Positions 1-12,900 of a DNA stretch of 64,000 nucleotides are shown one piece after another (position 1 is the first letter of the stretch; each line of letters opens with the position of its first letter). The stretch is from Polytrichum commune (lineage: Eukaryota > Streptophyta > Polytrichopsida > Polytrichales > Polytrichaceae), in the NCBI GenBank assembly GCA_950295325.1, contig OX485803.1, forward strand, positions 46,703,554 through 46,767,553, in the 5' to 3' direction. The position numbers were made by a program, and so were the translations under genes. The notes under the pieces are model-generated. The model was not told where the DNA came from and made no database searches. It worked only from the letters and a program-made list of their open reading frames with translations.

Positions 1-33
1 GTCACGGCTCTTGGCTCGTGTGTGAAGTGGCCC
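1..33. mobile_element. Right end of a Tourist-like (PIF/Harbinger-type) element, cut by window start
   Basis: The first 33 bases are almost the same as the right end of the complete element at 51315-51775 (both contain GTCACGGCTCTT followed by GTGTGAAGT). It is followed by TAA at 34-36, the expected 3-bp target duplication. The rest of the element lies outside the window. No coding content is visible. Confidence 0.6.
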
Positions 34-36
34 TAA

Positions 37-2158
37 GATTTGGCTAGAGCTAGACACCCACCTATTTGAGTTGACCCTCCACCAACATATCCAAGCTGAA
101 GACACATTCAATTATGTTACCCCACGTACTTTGTTGAATTAACCACAAATCTATGAGAGTCAACTTTTCACTAGGCCTCCTTTACCTTGGCACTAATGGT
201 GGGGCCCAACTCCAAGAGGTGGGTGCCTAGTTGTGGTCATAAGATATTAGCCGTCGGTTTTAAGAATCACAATGTATAATTGAATGTTTATTCCCAGCCC
301 TTGGCCGTATTATCCTTTTGCCTAGGGTGAGGTTGCATGAAGCTTCGCATTGTTATGCACTTCTGACTTCATATACACTCTTGGTTGTCGGATGGGATCA
401 CAAACTACCTCACTTGGTAGGAATCCTGAATGGTGAGATTATTCTTTCAAGTGTCAAAATTGGAGGCCGAGATCAGGGTTCGGGAGATTTTTGAGCTCAA
501 CCAGCTAAAATCCGCCTCTTCACAACTTCTACCGGTTTTTTCAGGATTTTACCGGTTGCAAACTTGTTGCCATTAATTTGGACTAGCCAAAATCCTATAT
601 TATTTTTCAAGTGCCGGCTAATTTCCTCTTCATTGTAATGACAACCGGCCATAAACTTGGGCATTGATAAGGAAGCCGATTCTCTAATGTATCAAAATTA
701 TATCTACAAACAACATGTGTCCAAAGAACATATCAACGTACAACAATAATATGTAATGATATTAACATCCAACAACAATGATCAACAATTTATCCATAGC
801 AGGAGTTGAACCTAAAACAACCCATCAACCAGATGATGGCCATGGATTTACTCTTCTATCATACCTAGGTCTTAAAACCTCATATTAGATTTGTGGCCAT
901 AGGATGATAAAAGAGTAACCTAACATACCATACTATATACAAAAATGAAATTCATCAACTATTAGAGTCAAAATCAACAGTATCATCTTCACCTTCAAGA
1001 GGAAAACGCCCTGAAAGGTATCTTTGTGGATGTGAAAACAACCATCTAAACTTTGTAGAGTTCCTCCATAAAGCAATGGCTTCCATTAGTACGTTATCAA
1101 GATCAGCACGAAGATCTTCCATAGACACACACATAATACATTCTAAACACTAGCTGTCAACAATGAAATGCAATAATGAAGCAAAAACTTTGCCTGTCCG
1201 GCATTCACCAAATCGCTACAAGCCTACAACGAACATATAACCTAAACCCTAGAACCAGATGATATCCGGCCCTAGATGAATAAAACAGATGAAATCCGCC
1301 TATTTCACAATTCATCCGGGTAAAAATCCTCCTCCTCAAAATGGTTGCCGGTTGAAATCCGATTTGTTTTTAAAAGCACCGGTTTCACATCCTCCACTTT
1401 CCCAATCCAACCGGACTTTTCACAAAACCAACCGGCCGCCATTACACTAAATACCGGTTCTCCCCGGACATTGGCCGAGATGATAACGCTATAGGAGGTT
1501 GAAGTGAAGATTCTTCCAAGTCTTTTTCAGTGATAACATACGACCCTCCCAACTTTGTTCACTACTAAACCTAACATGGTTTCCTTAGTCCAATCTCATT
1601 GTAGCATGTGTCATTTTGGTCATTATACACTACAAAGTTTGGTCAACAGGAAATGTGTCGTAGAATCGAGGTGTTGTATTATTGGGGGTTAGAGTGTAGA
1701 TTCAAAGCCTCTGAATCTCACATGGAATCCTTTGTCGGCATTTATTATTCATCACGTATAAAGTGGGATAATTTCAACAAGGAATTCGAGGATTGCTTTC
1801 ACCTACCTTGGTGTGGGAGTTGTGTGAAGGCAATACTTTTGCGAAGCTTCCAACAGATCTGATTCAGGTCCTGTGAATTTGCCACATTAATTACTGAGGA
1901 TTCTGATCCACACCAAAAGTGAGTGAATTTGGGAGAAATGGGAACAACTTCATCCCAAAGGACATGGCCAACCCAAAAGTGGTTCTATGGCGTCATATTT
2001 TGACATCACGTGAGTGGTGGCCTTCGTATTTGTAGTACACCATTTATGGTATTGGGCGTTACCGGCTCAATCGGTCTCAAGGAAGGGCCATGGATTAAGA
2101 GGAATTCGGGTCCCAATGACCTTCCCTCTCACTGGTGTTTGTAATACATTTATATGGT
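37..2158. other. Gene-free stretch with two CCGG-rich clusters
   Basis: I see no supported gene here. Two clusters rich in ACCGGT/CCGG words lie at about 480-660 and 1260-1480. They share a phrase (AAATCCGCC followed by TTCACAA) in the same orientation, so they may be direct copies at the two ends of an old element of about 1 kb. An 84-codon frame at 1608-1862 has no recognisable features. Confidence 0.35.
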
Positions 2159-2166
2159 GACACCCA

Positions 2167-2495
2167 CTCGGGGGGGCAGTGTGTTAAAAAGTTAAGGATA
2201 TAGGTGCCAACAACCACTATTTTAAAGGGGGGTATTACTTTCAATTTTTTTTTCACATGCTATCATTATGTAAATTTCTACTTTGGGTTAATAGAAAAAT
2301 GGCTTGCATTACTTATAATTCCAAATTACCTATTATTCCATACCCTATAGTACTTTAAAGATGTCCAGTGCCATTTTTGATACCCTATATTACTCTTAAG
2401 TCCATTTATAATTTTTAGCCCCCATGTTTTTAAAATACCCTATCATTTGTTCGCACGTATATTGCTACTCCAACCAATGACTACCCCCCCCCGAG
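2167..2495. mobile_element. 329-bp MITE with exact 8-bp target duplication
   Basis: The duplicated octamer GACACCCA lies at 2159-2166 and 2496-2503. The element starts CTCGGGGGGG and its other end, reverse-complemented, also starts CTCGGGGGGG. An 8-bp duplication is typical of hAT (also seen in a few other) DNA transposons. Internally it is AT-rich with no frame. The G-rich terminus resembles those at 18943-19577 and 43547-45046, but the interior is different, so family membership is an inference. Confidence 0.7.
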
Positions 2496-2738
2496 GACAC
2501 CCATCGACAAGCTGGTCCGGTAACAATATGACCACTTGATGTAGAGTTATTCATCATTGTCTTGTACATGGCCCAATATTATTGTACCTTGGATGTAGTT
2601 TTCAATAAGAGAATACATTCATATATGCTCACACATGCTTGGGAGACAATGGTATTAAACATAGGTTAGCAACAAGCCCTACTTTTAAACATGTAAACTC
2701 ACACGCAAATCTTAGAGACTATTACCCACAACAAAATA

Positions 2739-3749
2739 CACTAAGGGTTGCTTCACACTATGGCCGAAGGTTGAGAGGCTGTCAATTTCCACCAATTAGA
2801 GAGCAAGAAACCATGAATTCGGCCTCTTGACCCTTCACACTAGATGCCAAAGTCCAAAGGCCGTTGCAATTGTAAATGCCTACATGGCAACATTTTTTGA
2901 CCAAGGCGACAAACCATCAAAGGAAGTTTGAGTTGGACAAAAATGGAAATCCCGAATATGGTTGAGAGGCCATCAAATTTTTTTCATTAAAAAAAAGAAA
3001 AAAGAAAAAAATAGACAAAATCTTGGCTGTTAAGATGGAAGGGTTGTTTTGGGCAAGGAATAAAGTGGGATGCTCCTTCTTCCTTTGGACTTTGAGCTTG
3101 GCCTCTGGAGGCTTTCACACTATGACCGTCCGAGTCGAGAGGCTGTGGGAGTTCATGGCCAAAGGTTTGGACTTTGGGCTTGGCTTTGGAGGCTCCACAC
3201 TATGCTCGGCCGAAGGCTCCAATTCCTATATTTTATTGGCTATTTTTAACTCATTTTATTTGGACTCTCAACAAAGTTTGACCATTCAATCCCACGGCCT
3301 CTTGTCTTGGATGGCTATAGTGTGAAGCGGCTCTAAATATCATATTTAGTGTTGCCAATTCTATTCGTCTTGCTCAATACTAATTGTCAACTACGCGTGT
3401 AGTGTTGCCAATTCAATTTGTTTTGGTTAATACTAATTGTAACCGCGCATGTATCATCACCAACACTAAATTTAAACCTAACATTATTTGTCAATTCTTG
3501 TTTAAAAAATTTGGGCATTATAGATCTACAATGGAATAATTATTGTCACTTACAAAACTTGACAGCCACCTTCAATCATTCATGACAATATTTCATCGCA
3601 AAAATATTAGGATGAAGAATATTTCAAAACTGGATGAACTAAAGTAAGTTGGGACGACCGTATTTGTAAACTTATTCATAAGAAGTGTCATTAGAAAAGT
3701 TACCATACTGACATAAAATGCCATATGACACTAAATATAACATTTAGTT
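2739..3749. mobile_element. TA-duplicating MITE (CACTAAAT termini), split by a nested insertion
   Basis: The left terminus CACTAA (2739-2744), after TA at 2737-2738, continues at 3337 as ATATCATATTTAGTG once the nested element 2745-3333 and its duplicated TAA are set aside. The right terminus, CTAAATATAACATTTAG, ends near 3749 and is followed by TA at 3750-3751. The body 3337-3749 matches 14970-15342 over most of its length (shared phrases such as TCTTGCTCAATACTAATTG and CTCATAAGAAGTGTCAT with small changes). There is no coding content. A Tc1/mariner-type mover is plausible from the TA duplication, but the terminus is not one I can name. Confidence 0.7.
2745..3333. mobile_element. Tourist-like element, 589 bp, TAA duplication
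   Basis: TAA at 2742-2744 and 3334-3336 flanks the element. The terminal inverted repeats are about 38 bp, beginning GGGTTGCTTCACACTATG on the left and GAGCCGCTTCACACTATAG in reverse complement on the right. A TAA/TTA duplication with G-rich TIRs is typical of PIF/Harbinger-Tourist elements. The motif TTCACACTATG...GAGAGGC recurs inside near 2834, 3114 and 3189, in the same orientation as at the left end, giving the element a repeated subterminal motif. The 100-codon frame at 3023-3325 is a by-product of these repeats, not a supported gene. Confidence 0.75.
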
Positions 3750-3751
3750 TA

Positions 3752-4700
3752 GCAATCATATGCGCATGTTCAAATATAGTCACAAGAAAAAAAAACCTCA
3801 CTTGAATTAGCACTTGTAAAGGACTCGTAGGGACTACTCGTACCACTAATCAATAGTATACGCGAAGTGTGCCAAAAATGGCATGGTCCTATAGGGGTTA
3901 AAATGAACCAAAACTTTCAAATGTATGACAATGGTATAGAATGTTGGGTTTTAGGTCATTTTACTACAAACATATGAGCTATGGGTAAGTGTCATGCATC
4001 ACTAGAAACTTGTCCTACGTCACTTGGAATTTTTAATATCTATAATAATGATAAATTATTTCACCAATGCACGACGACTGTTTAGAACTCATATGTTAGT
4101 AAAGTGGGTTGGGTTTGGGTACATTCCTAATTAAATGTTAATATCGGTTTAAGTGCAAGCAACTTAGAGAAACCCTTGTATACTATCTCTAAGATTTGTA
4201 GGCACTTAAAAGTATTTTCTTGCATTTGGTCATAGAAATTATATGTGACTTGCTTATGCATCTCCCATATATGTTTTTCACCTTGGGTGCCTATTTTTTC
4301 ACTTGATATTTAAACACAAGTTTTGTATGATTGGCTTTACCAATCTCATTGATTGGTATTCTGAAGGCTAAAATCTTATGGTTTAAACGCCTTCCTACGT
4401 GGCAAAATAGGAGAAGTTTAATTGATTCTCAAGTGCAACCATGTATCACATGAGAGGAAAGACAAGGGATCTTACAAAAATAAACCCAACTCATTTAAAA
4501 AGAGTGGGTTTTAATCCATAAATTTATGTGGCACATAATGTAATGGCATGCTAGGAAAGAAACATTATAGTACTGTGGATAGTAGTCCCTAGAAATCCTT
4601 GTTTTTGGTGACTGGAAAATGATCCTATTAGAGATGGTTACTTCTGCATGCCACAAAAATGCCACCTTGGAAGTGCTTGGCTGGAACTTTTGATCAACTT
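3752..4700. other. Gene-free stretch
   Basis: AT-rich sequence without a supported gene, RNA gene or repeat that I can delimit. Confidence 0.4.
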
Positions 4701-4702
4701 TT

Positions 4703-4972
4703 GGTTATTTAAAAAGGGGATTGTTAAATCGACCATGTAGTTTGTTAAAACGACCATAGAGACATATCGCATGGTCACATGACCTATCAAAATTTGATTT
4801 TTCATCATACACATGACGAAGAGCAAGGTATCAACTCGCTTCCTCTTTCTTTATATTTTCGACTTACAACTAGAATTGTTCAAATTTTGATTGGTAATGT
4901 AACAACACGACACGTCTCTATGGCCGTTTTAACCAATGTGTGGTCAATTTACAAATCCCTTAAAAATAACCC
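4703..4972. repeat. Long foldback: two inverted arms of about 93 bp
   Basis: The arm 4703-4796 (GGTTATTTAAAAAGGGGATT to CAAAATTTG) pairs with the reverse complement of 4881-4972 with scattered mismatches and a spacer of about 84 bases. Shared blocks include GTTAAAACG-CCATAGAGAC and ATCAAAATTTG. Pairing fades outside the arms. It looks like a foldback/MITE element; no clear target duplication is seen. The short frames at 4638-4826 and 4779-5036 are products of the two arms. Confidence 0.7.
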
Positions 4973-5112
4973 TTCCATCTTCCAGTGGTTTACATGCCAC
5001 GGGGACAAATTTGACTCTTCCAAACTTCTTACATAGTGATTTCTTCAATGTCATAGAAGCCTTGGAACTTTTGACAACTGATATGTCTAAGTAAATTAGT
5101 GTTCAACTAAGG

Positions 5113-5260
5113 CTTGCATCAGTACAAGCATACGAGTCCTTGATGATTGACCTATGTCACTGAAAAATCTGTAAACCTATCACATTGATAGCTTTGCAGA
5201 TTTTTTTCCAGTGACACACGATGATGGCCAAGGACTCATATGCTGGTAATGCATGCATAC
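5113..5260. repeat. Short foldback (hairpin MITE)
   Basis: The left arm AGCATACGAGTCCTTG (from about 5128) with GTCACTGAAAAATCTG is mirrored by CAGATTTTTTTCCAGTGAC and CAAGGACTCATATGCT to about 5244. Almost the whole element is arm, with hardly any loop. Weaker pairing extends to both listed ends. Confidence 0.65.
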
Positions 5261-5343
5261 TTTGAATCTCAAGGATAGAACAAGAATGGAGAGGATAACT
5301 ATGACTCAATGTGGTTACATGTGTGGACTGAGAACTCTGCCTT

Positions 5344-5363
5344 ACTGACTGACTGACTGACTG
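5344..5363. repeat. (GACT)n microsatellite
   Basis: Five tandem copies of a 4-bp unit. Confidence 0.85.
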
Positions 5364-6171
5364 ATCATGACTTGAAGTAATTACTTCACCATGCTGATGG
5401 TATCTGAACAGAATCGTGACTCAGGTGTGTTATATCGCACATGACGATGCATGGCAATCGAATGGGATTGAATTGAATGCGCCATTAATCTTGTAAACTT
5501 CATTATCAAAGGGCAGCTGACCTGACACCCAGCAGCCCATTGTTACATAACTTCACATGAGAACTTCCATATCTCGTTAATGGATGCAGAGCAGGGCCAA
5601 TTGCTCAGATACCATCACGATAAAATTGTACACTATTGCAGTACCAGCTGGCAGCCACACGGTGCAGTGGAAGACGGTGATGGAACAACCATTACTTTTG
5701 GGGGCCAGTCATGTTAATTAACTTATTCTACTTGTCCCTCCTGCAGAAGTCGGGCTGGGACGTTGGACCATGGTAAATACACATGTATAATTGAATGGCT
5801 AGAATTTAAATCTAGAAACCGTGACGATGTCTGTGAATTGTATGACGGACAACCTAATTCTTTGTGTACAAGGATCCTTCGGCCGGAGATGCAGGGGATG
5901 AGGGGCTCGAGAGGGGGCGGGGGGGAGGGGGAGGGAAATTGTGTAACAATTTGTGAGTCTAGGGGACCTTATGTGGCACAAACCACGCAAGCATGAGCTA
6001 TGGACAGAGGGACTCCTCTCCTTTTCTGTAGCTGATCCTTTCCCCTGCGCCTCTAGTTGCTATGTCAAATTGAAGAGTTTCTTGGTCCAATTCCACAGTG
6101 GACCACTTCTAGGTATAATTGTGGCTTAACCCAATTGATAGCATGGAGTGCAAGCAAATTTTGAACGGTCT

Positions 6172-6837
6172 TCAATGTCTGATGGAGTAGTGGAGGGGGA
6201 CGGCGTCATGTTGCGGGGTTTGTCCCGGGGATTGCATGGGGGAGGTCATTGTGACGGGCCGGATCACATTTTGGAGCTCTGAGTGCTTGCGCGAGAGCTT
6301 CTTGCTGGTGCGGTATTGTGTGACGAGGGAGCGCAGAAATGGACCCAAATTTTCACTCAGCTTGATGCACACGAAGAAGATTAGGCGGTAGACGAAGATC
6401 ATGCTGAACAGCACCGCGAGGTCCACCCATTTTCCTCGCGGCGTCTGGATGCCGTACATCTGTTCGACCACGTACCAGCCTGGGATCGCAGGGCCGATCG
6501 ACTTCCCATTGAGAATGAAGTTTGCGAACGTGAGACCCTCAAACTCGTTTATGTACATGCCCTGCCAAAATTAATCGCCACACACATGAGATTAAGGTGA
6601 ACTTGAATATTTTTGTATCCCCGAGCACAGGGGGCACTAGCTGAATGAGAGGTTTTCCATCGTGGTATCTATTATGCAATACTGAACCAATGGACACTGA
6701 CGCAAATGCCGTTCCAAAGTTCTGAAATGGTCGGCCGTTAATGGCGACATGTAGAGACGGTGCAGGAATGATCTGCACATTAATGCCAGATGCAGAAGCA
6801 ACAAGCGGGGACGGTGTTGGATGGCCCAGAACATTCA

Positions 6838-6902
<65 letters not shown>

Positions 6903-9900
6903 TAAGACTTTGAAATGGTAAGGGCGCATGAGGATTGACGCAGTTCACCTGTGATGGCGGCAAACCGTAGGGGTCCAACTCAGTAATTTATATGCACGCG
7001 CAACGGGCCAGGACGGTACGGACCCAAACTAGTGCTATACATGGAGTCAGAAGGATTCATGAAGGCATCCATGAGAGGAACCTAACTGTACATCTCTTTC
7101 TAAATTACCATTTTCTCTTCGAAGAATTGACACTACGGGGTGAAGTGGAGTTGATGATCCATACCTGAAGCGCGTACATGTCGAAGCCAAGGTAAGAGAG
7201 TGGGTACCGCCAAACAGGTTTGGGGAGATCATTCATGAGCCGGAAAAATCCGGCGACGAGCATGAAAATCCCCTGTTACATCCAAAATGCAGGAGTCACT
7301 CAGATTTTTGTACGATCAGAACCTCAACAAGGTTAAAGGTACCTTCTTTTCTGATGAGTGGGAATAGTGGTCTCATGATTGTATAAAATTTCTTTATACA
7401 ACCTGCGTTATTCTCTACATTTCTGAGTATACATGATGTATATATTTCCAGGTAGTAGCAGAGACAATCTCATGACTTGACTATCGTTTGCCTACCTGTC
7501 TGCAGTGGAAATAAGGTTAAACTTCAATGTGGATTTCAGGTATTTAAGCTAAAACCAATCTCAATGTACTCAGATATGTAGAGAATATGTGATATATATA
7601 TATATATATAAACTACTGACCTGGATTCCCGCACCCGTGATGATGCCCATGAGGAAATTGGGAACAACGCTGGCGACTGCCATCATCAGGCTCTCAACAA
7701 TGGCCACCTGGGCAAAGAGCGAAAGGACAAAGTAGGCAAAGTGGTCGAATCCAGGGTGAAGTTGCACCATGAAATAAACGATGCAGCTTGACACGAGGGC
7801 AATGAGGAAGAGGAAAGGAATCGAGGACAACGAGTTCCCAATCACAAAGGCTAACACCCCATAGTGTCCGTTCAATCGCTCTCGATGAAATACCTGCACA
7901 TCACCAGCTTGAAGTAATAAGCTCCAGAAATTGCCAGTCATGCCAGAGACAGTTCCAAATAGACAGGTATATATCCCATTGACTGTGCTAGCTATTACAG
8001 CCTTTCAACCAAGTGAACCAGTCCATGTACCTTACTGTTTATAGAGAAACTTGTCAAGAGAGAAAAGTTTAATTTATGCATCTGAACCAGGGGTTACCAA
8101 TCACATCTGAATAACTATCTTTCCCTGAGATTGGTTTATGTGACTGCACAAAAGAGCGGAAATTAAGTTGATCTGAGATTATTTAACCTGCCTCACCAAT
8201 TTGGGAGAGGGGATCATTTTATTACACTAAAAATGTTCCTTGGCAGTTTAAGGTGGGCAAGGGATGACCAAGTAAAGTCTAACAAGGTGGTTAGGTGTTC
8301 TGCACCTTCATGTCTTCAATGAAAGAAGGAAAACCGCCGATTGACATGAATGTCAAGAAACCACCTACATATGCGATGCACCCGGCCCTTCCCTATGAAT
8401 CCACCGCCAACACCACAACAATAAGTTGCATGTTAGACACAACGAGGGAAAAAGAGCCGGAAAAGAAGAGTTTGTAGCACGAAGGATGAGGAACATGTGA
8501 AGATTTTTTTCATACTGTGCATATGGTATTGCCATATGGTTTCCTTAGACTGGTTTTTTGGCGTTTTTCTTGGATAAATTATAATCTGCAATTATGATGC
8601 CAAGTGCCATGGCAAGAGTGTGAGAATCCATACCAATATGGATGCATATGACTTGTCGAGTTTGAAGTAGATTGAACCCAGGCATAAGGAGAGAGTGATG
8701 TAGATCGCGAGGCGAAGCCAGTAGTATCCGATGTCTCGTCTCATATTCACAAATGAACGCCGCGTGAGAGTGAAGGATTGCTTGAGGAAACTAGCCTGGC
8801 TTCCACTCGATTCAAGCACAGTTCCTTGCTGACCTCAGTCAAAGCATAAGAAAAAAAAGTTGTCACAATATTAAGCAGCATTGGTGTCAACCCATCAACA
8901 CATGGATTGAAAACGAATTCCAAGACGCTCCAATGCTTGATGTCAATTGTTTAAATAAGCAGGATCTGACACCACCATTGTTTGTAAGGGTTTTTGGTCC
9001 CCACTCACCGTGACAGAGGAACCAAAAATTGCAGTACTTAGGATGGGATTAAATATCACATTATGAGGAGCTAATTGCAGGAGTATGTAATGTGCAATTA
9101 ATCTTAAGGACATTTCAGGGCACTCCTAAACCCTTAACTCCCTTGGTCATGGAAGTGTCATCAGTACAGAAAATTATGACAAAGTAGGGCGAGCACATGT
9201 GAAGCCTGCAGAATATTGCTATGTGTGTACAGAAGAGAGGCAACCTCAAAAACTTACCATTTGCAAAATCTCATGAATTCTTGACATGGTCGCCACAGAA
9301 AACTTGCTATTCTGGTACGCCTCGCAAAGTATCCGAACCACCTGTGGCGTGCTCATCCTATCTATTCGATCCACAGTGTCCTTTTCCTGATGTTACCAGC
9401 AGAAAACCAACAAGTCGCTTTGCATAAGCAACTTATCCAGAAGGATTCACTCTAGATTATAAAATTATAAAAGGAAACAAATGTGTCCGTCTCTCACTGC
9501 CAAGTGTCCAAAGGATCAGAATTTTGCTCGTGACGGATCATTTGGGCTATCTTTCTCTCCTAATCCACTGAAGTCAATGACGATCATCTGCCCTAGTTAA
9601 TTATTATATATCTGCTACTCGTCAGTCACTCATTGTATGCAACGCGTATACACATTGGATGCATCATAAAAGTCACAATTCATCAGGCGATGATGAGGTT
9701 GGTAAAGGAGAAAATCAGAATCTAAAGAAACTGATTTGCAAAACATACACAAGTCACGCTGAAAGGCCAATATATTTGGTGCAAGTGAGGCACTCACTCT
9801 CATTTTGAAGGATCCCCTAAGGGTGGACTTCAATTGGTCAAAATCAGCATTCACAGCCCGCAGGAAATGGTCCGAGGGATTTCGTAGTGCTGGACAAGGG

Positions 9901-12900
9901 AATCCTGCGGAAGTGAAGAACTGTACGAACCCCAGCCAAACGTTACCATCTGATCATATTGAGGTGGTTGCAGTCTCTAAACCATCCAAATCTACACATA
10001 GTTTATTTATTGCCTCAATGACCAACATAGCGGAAATTCATTAGGAAAGTTTAATGTATATTTATAGGTACCTCATTTGCAGCAGATGCTTCTCCAAAGT
10101 ACACCAGCTTGCCGCTGGAGAGGAGGGTTAAGTTGTCGAACAGCTCAAAGACCTCACTGCTGGGTTGATGAATGGAGGCAATAATGGTGCGACCATCTCG
10201 GGCAAGGTTCCGCAATGTCGTGACCACAAAGAAAGCAGCAGCACTGCATCGTCACCACACCACTAATCTGAGACTTAACTGAATCCAGCTAATCGGGACA
10301 GGAATTACAATGCCAACATCACCTCTCCCTTGCAAAGTACTGTAGATATAAATAATTCTCACAGGGAAACTTTGGCCAATTTACCACATGAGGAAACATA
10401 TGGTGAAGTAGAAGAATGCCAATCACCAGGTTTTGTCCACTTTACCGTCTGTTTCCTCATGTGGTAAATTTTCCAAAGTTCCTTGTATGTGTGCAAATCA
10501 CCGTGGGAAGCAGCTAGTCCCCCTTCTTCTTTTGGTTACATTGGTGTTACCTGTCCAGACCGCTGGTTGGTTCGTCGAGAAATAGAAGGCGAGGGCGTGT
10601 AAGAATTTCCAAAGCAATACTCAACCGTCTCTTCTCGCCACCGCTGAGTCCTCGCATATGCCAGTTCCCTACTGGAGTGTTTTTACAATCATGCAGACCC
10701 ATTTCTTGAATCGTGCTCTCCACAATGGCCTTTTTCTCGGCCCGTGTCACTGTTCCTGGAAGTCGTAAACTGGCAGAGTAGTATATCGTCTCTCGCACTG
10801 TGAGTGTCCCTATAAGGTCATCTGTTTGAGTGACATACGCCTGCCCACATAACAAAACAAGATTTGAACTGCATTCCATACCAAAGCACATTCATATAAA
10901 CATTGCAACATATTGCAGTTGCTCCCTCAATCTCCCACACACAGAACTTTGGGCAATTTACCACCTACAGAAACATGTTGCCAGTAAAATGGACAAAATA
11001 TGGGGAATGTATGGGCCAGGTTTTGTCTACTTCCCCCACATGTTTCCCTAAGATTTGGAAATTTGCCCAGAGTCCAAGCTTGTGCCAGGATCAAATGACA
11101 ATATTATACTTCTGTCTAATCTTTGCAAGAGAAATCATTGACTCTTTAAGCAACTCCTCATGCCAAAACATTATAACAAGAGCTTCAAAAAAGGTTCCTC
11201 CACACTTGAATGTAATCAAAGTAAACCTGCAGTCAGCCCTAGTAATGAGGACTCTAAGTGTGCATAATTAGATGTGGAACATGACCAGAAAGGTAACTTG
11301 TTATGGGAAGTTGTGGGATGATGAATGAAACATACTGCAGTGCCATAGGAGAGATTGGCTTTGCGGCGTCCGTTGAGAAGCACGTCTCCCGTAAGTGAGG
11401 CGTTCTTGGCAAGTCTTCCTGTTCCCGCCCACACCCCAAGTTCGCCATCTCAAGCGTAGATATTCACTTGCTTCCATCATGCAGGCGTGATCATGCAGGC
11501 CTCCATCATGAATACTTGACGTTTGGATCTCTAACTGGGACAAAAGGACACAGAATCTTTGGACCCATGAGTAGCCGCACCAATCCATCATCCATCAATT
11601 GCTACAGCAAACGCAATATGCACTCTCTAGGTGTGTGTGTCTGCAACCAGGAGGAGTGCATCGAAGTTTGAAATTACTCTAAGTTTCCCTGCAGGAGCTG
11701 CTCACAAAGCATCATAGAGATGGCAAGCTGGCTACTTAGAAGCTCAAGGTCACAATATTACAAGAAACTTTGGGCAATTTCCACATCCTAAGGGAACATA
11801 GGGTAAACTGGAGAAAACCTGGGGTGTTGTCCGCTTTACCGTGGGCCCATTCACCAGCTTTGGTTCCGCTCTGTTTTACCCCATGTTCCTTAGTTGTTAA
11901 TTTGCCCAGAGTTGCTTGTTGAATCTTATTACAGTTCTCCAGGAAGATACGAACTTCATGTGCTTTTGGTAGAAAGTAGCCGTTAGTAGACACCTAATGC
12001 AATATCACTGGCAATTCACTCCCCAAACGATGTGGTAATTTGAATTGCAGGGATTGGATCACCTGCTAGTGTGTCAAGAAGCGTAGATTTTCCCGAACCC
12101 GAAGGACCCATGATTGCCATGATTGATCCTGGTTGGGCATAACCTGTAAGAACCAGAAAAAAAAGAATTTACCCACCAAGTTTCAACATACTCTGAAAAA
12201 AACTAAACTAAAATAAAATAATAAAAAGAACCTTCTCTTGCTTTCCTGTTCAGTGTTCATTCAGGCAACATCAACACAAATTGACCACATTCCCGGGAAC
12301 GGTGCAAGTTAATATTCTTTCCCTGCTCTAGAAAGGAGAAACTGTCACTATTCAGTTCTAAAAACATTGGCATTTGAATCTTTTCAACATCATTCAGATA
12401 CAAATGGTATCTGTCAGTGGATTCCTTCCTCTCAAAGCTCATGCTCTTTCCAAGGATCGGTCCTCCTCTTTGTGTAACAAAGAAATCAACAATGCGGTAG
12501 AAGCATCTTTACAAACAGCTTAGATAAAGCTGTTCTAAAGGGGAGATGATGAGTTGCCACCCGAGGATCAAATTCTTCACATAACCTTGAAAGCTTGCAT
12601 AAAATAGATCAGAAATTAGCTGTAGGCGTTGCAGGTTCCTTTGTGTGTACCTGTGATTCCTTGCAAGATTGTTTGCTTGGGTCCATGGCCTGCAAGAGTG
12701 ACCCAAAGATCCACCCAGGTCACTCTGGCCGAAGTGTCGCCCACCTTGTCCGTGTTGGTCTTGTTTCGCCACAACGTCTCACTCAACGGACTCATGGCGT
12801 AGCCCGCCGGTGCTGCTGCAGCCCCATTCATATTCGCCATGATGATCAGCTCCTCGCCACCTTCTTGTGCACTGCAACCTGCAATATCATCATAGTCGGC

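Noticed and set aside
5763-5996. Overlapping plus and minus frames of 60-77 codons near a G-rich run
   Set aside because: Both strands are open, with no features; the run GGGGGCGGGGGGGAGGGGGA explains the Gly/Pro content.
6539-6838. Minus-strand frames just upstream of the last ABCG exon
   Set aside because: They lie in intron 11; the splice acceptor at 6562 and the family alignment exclude them from the protein.
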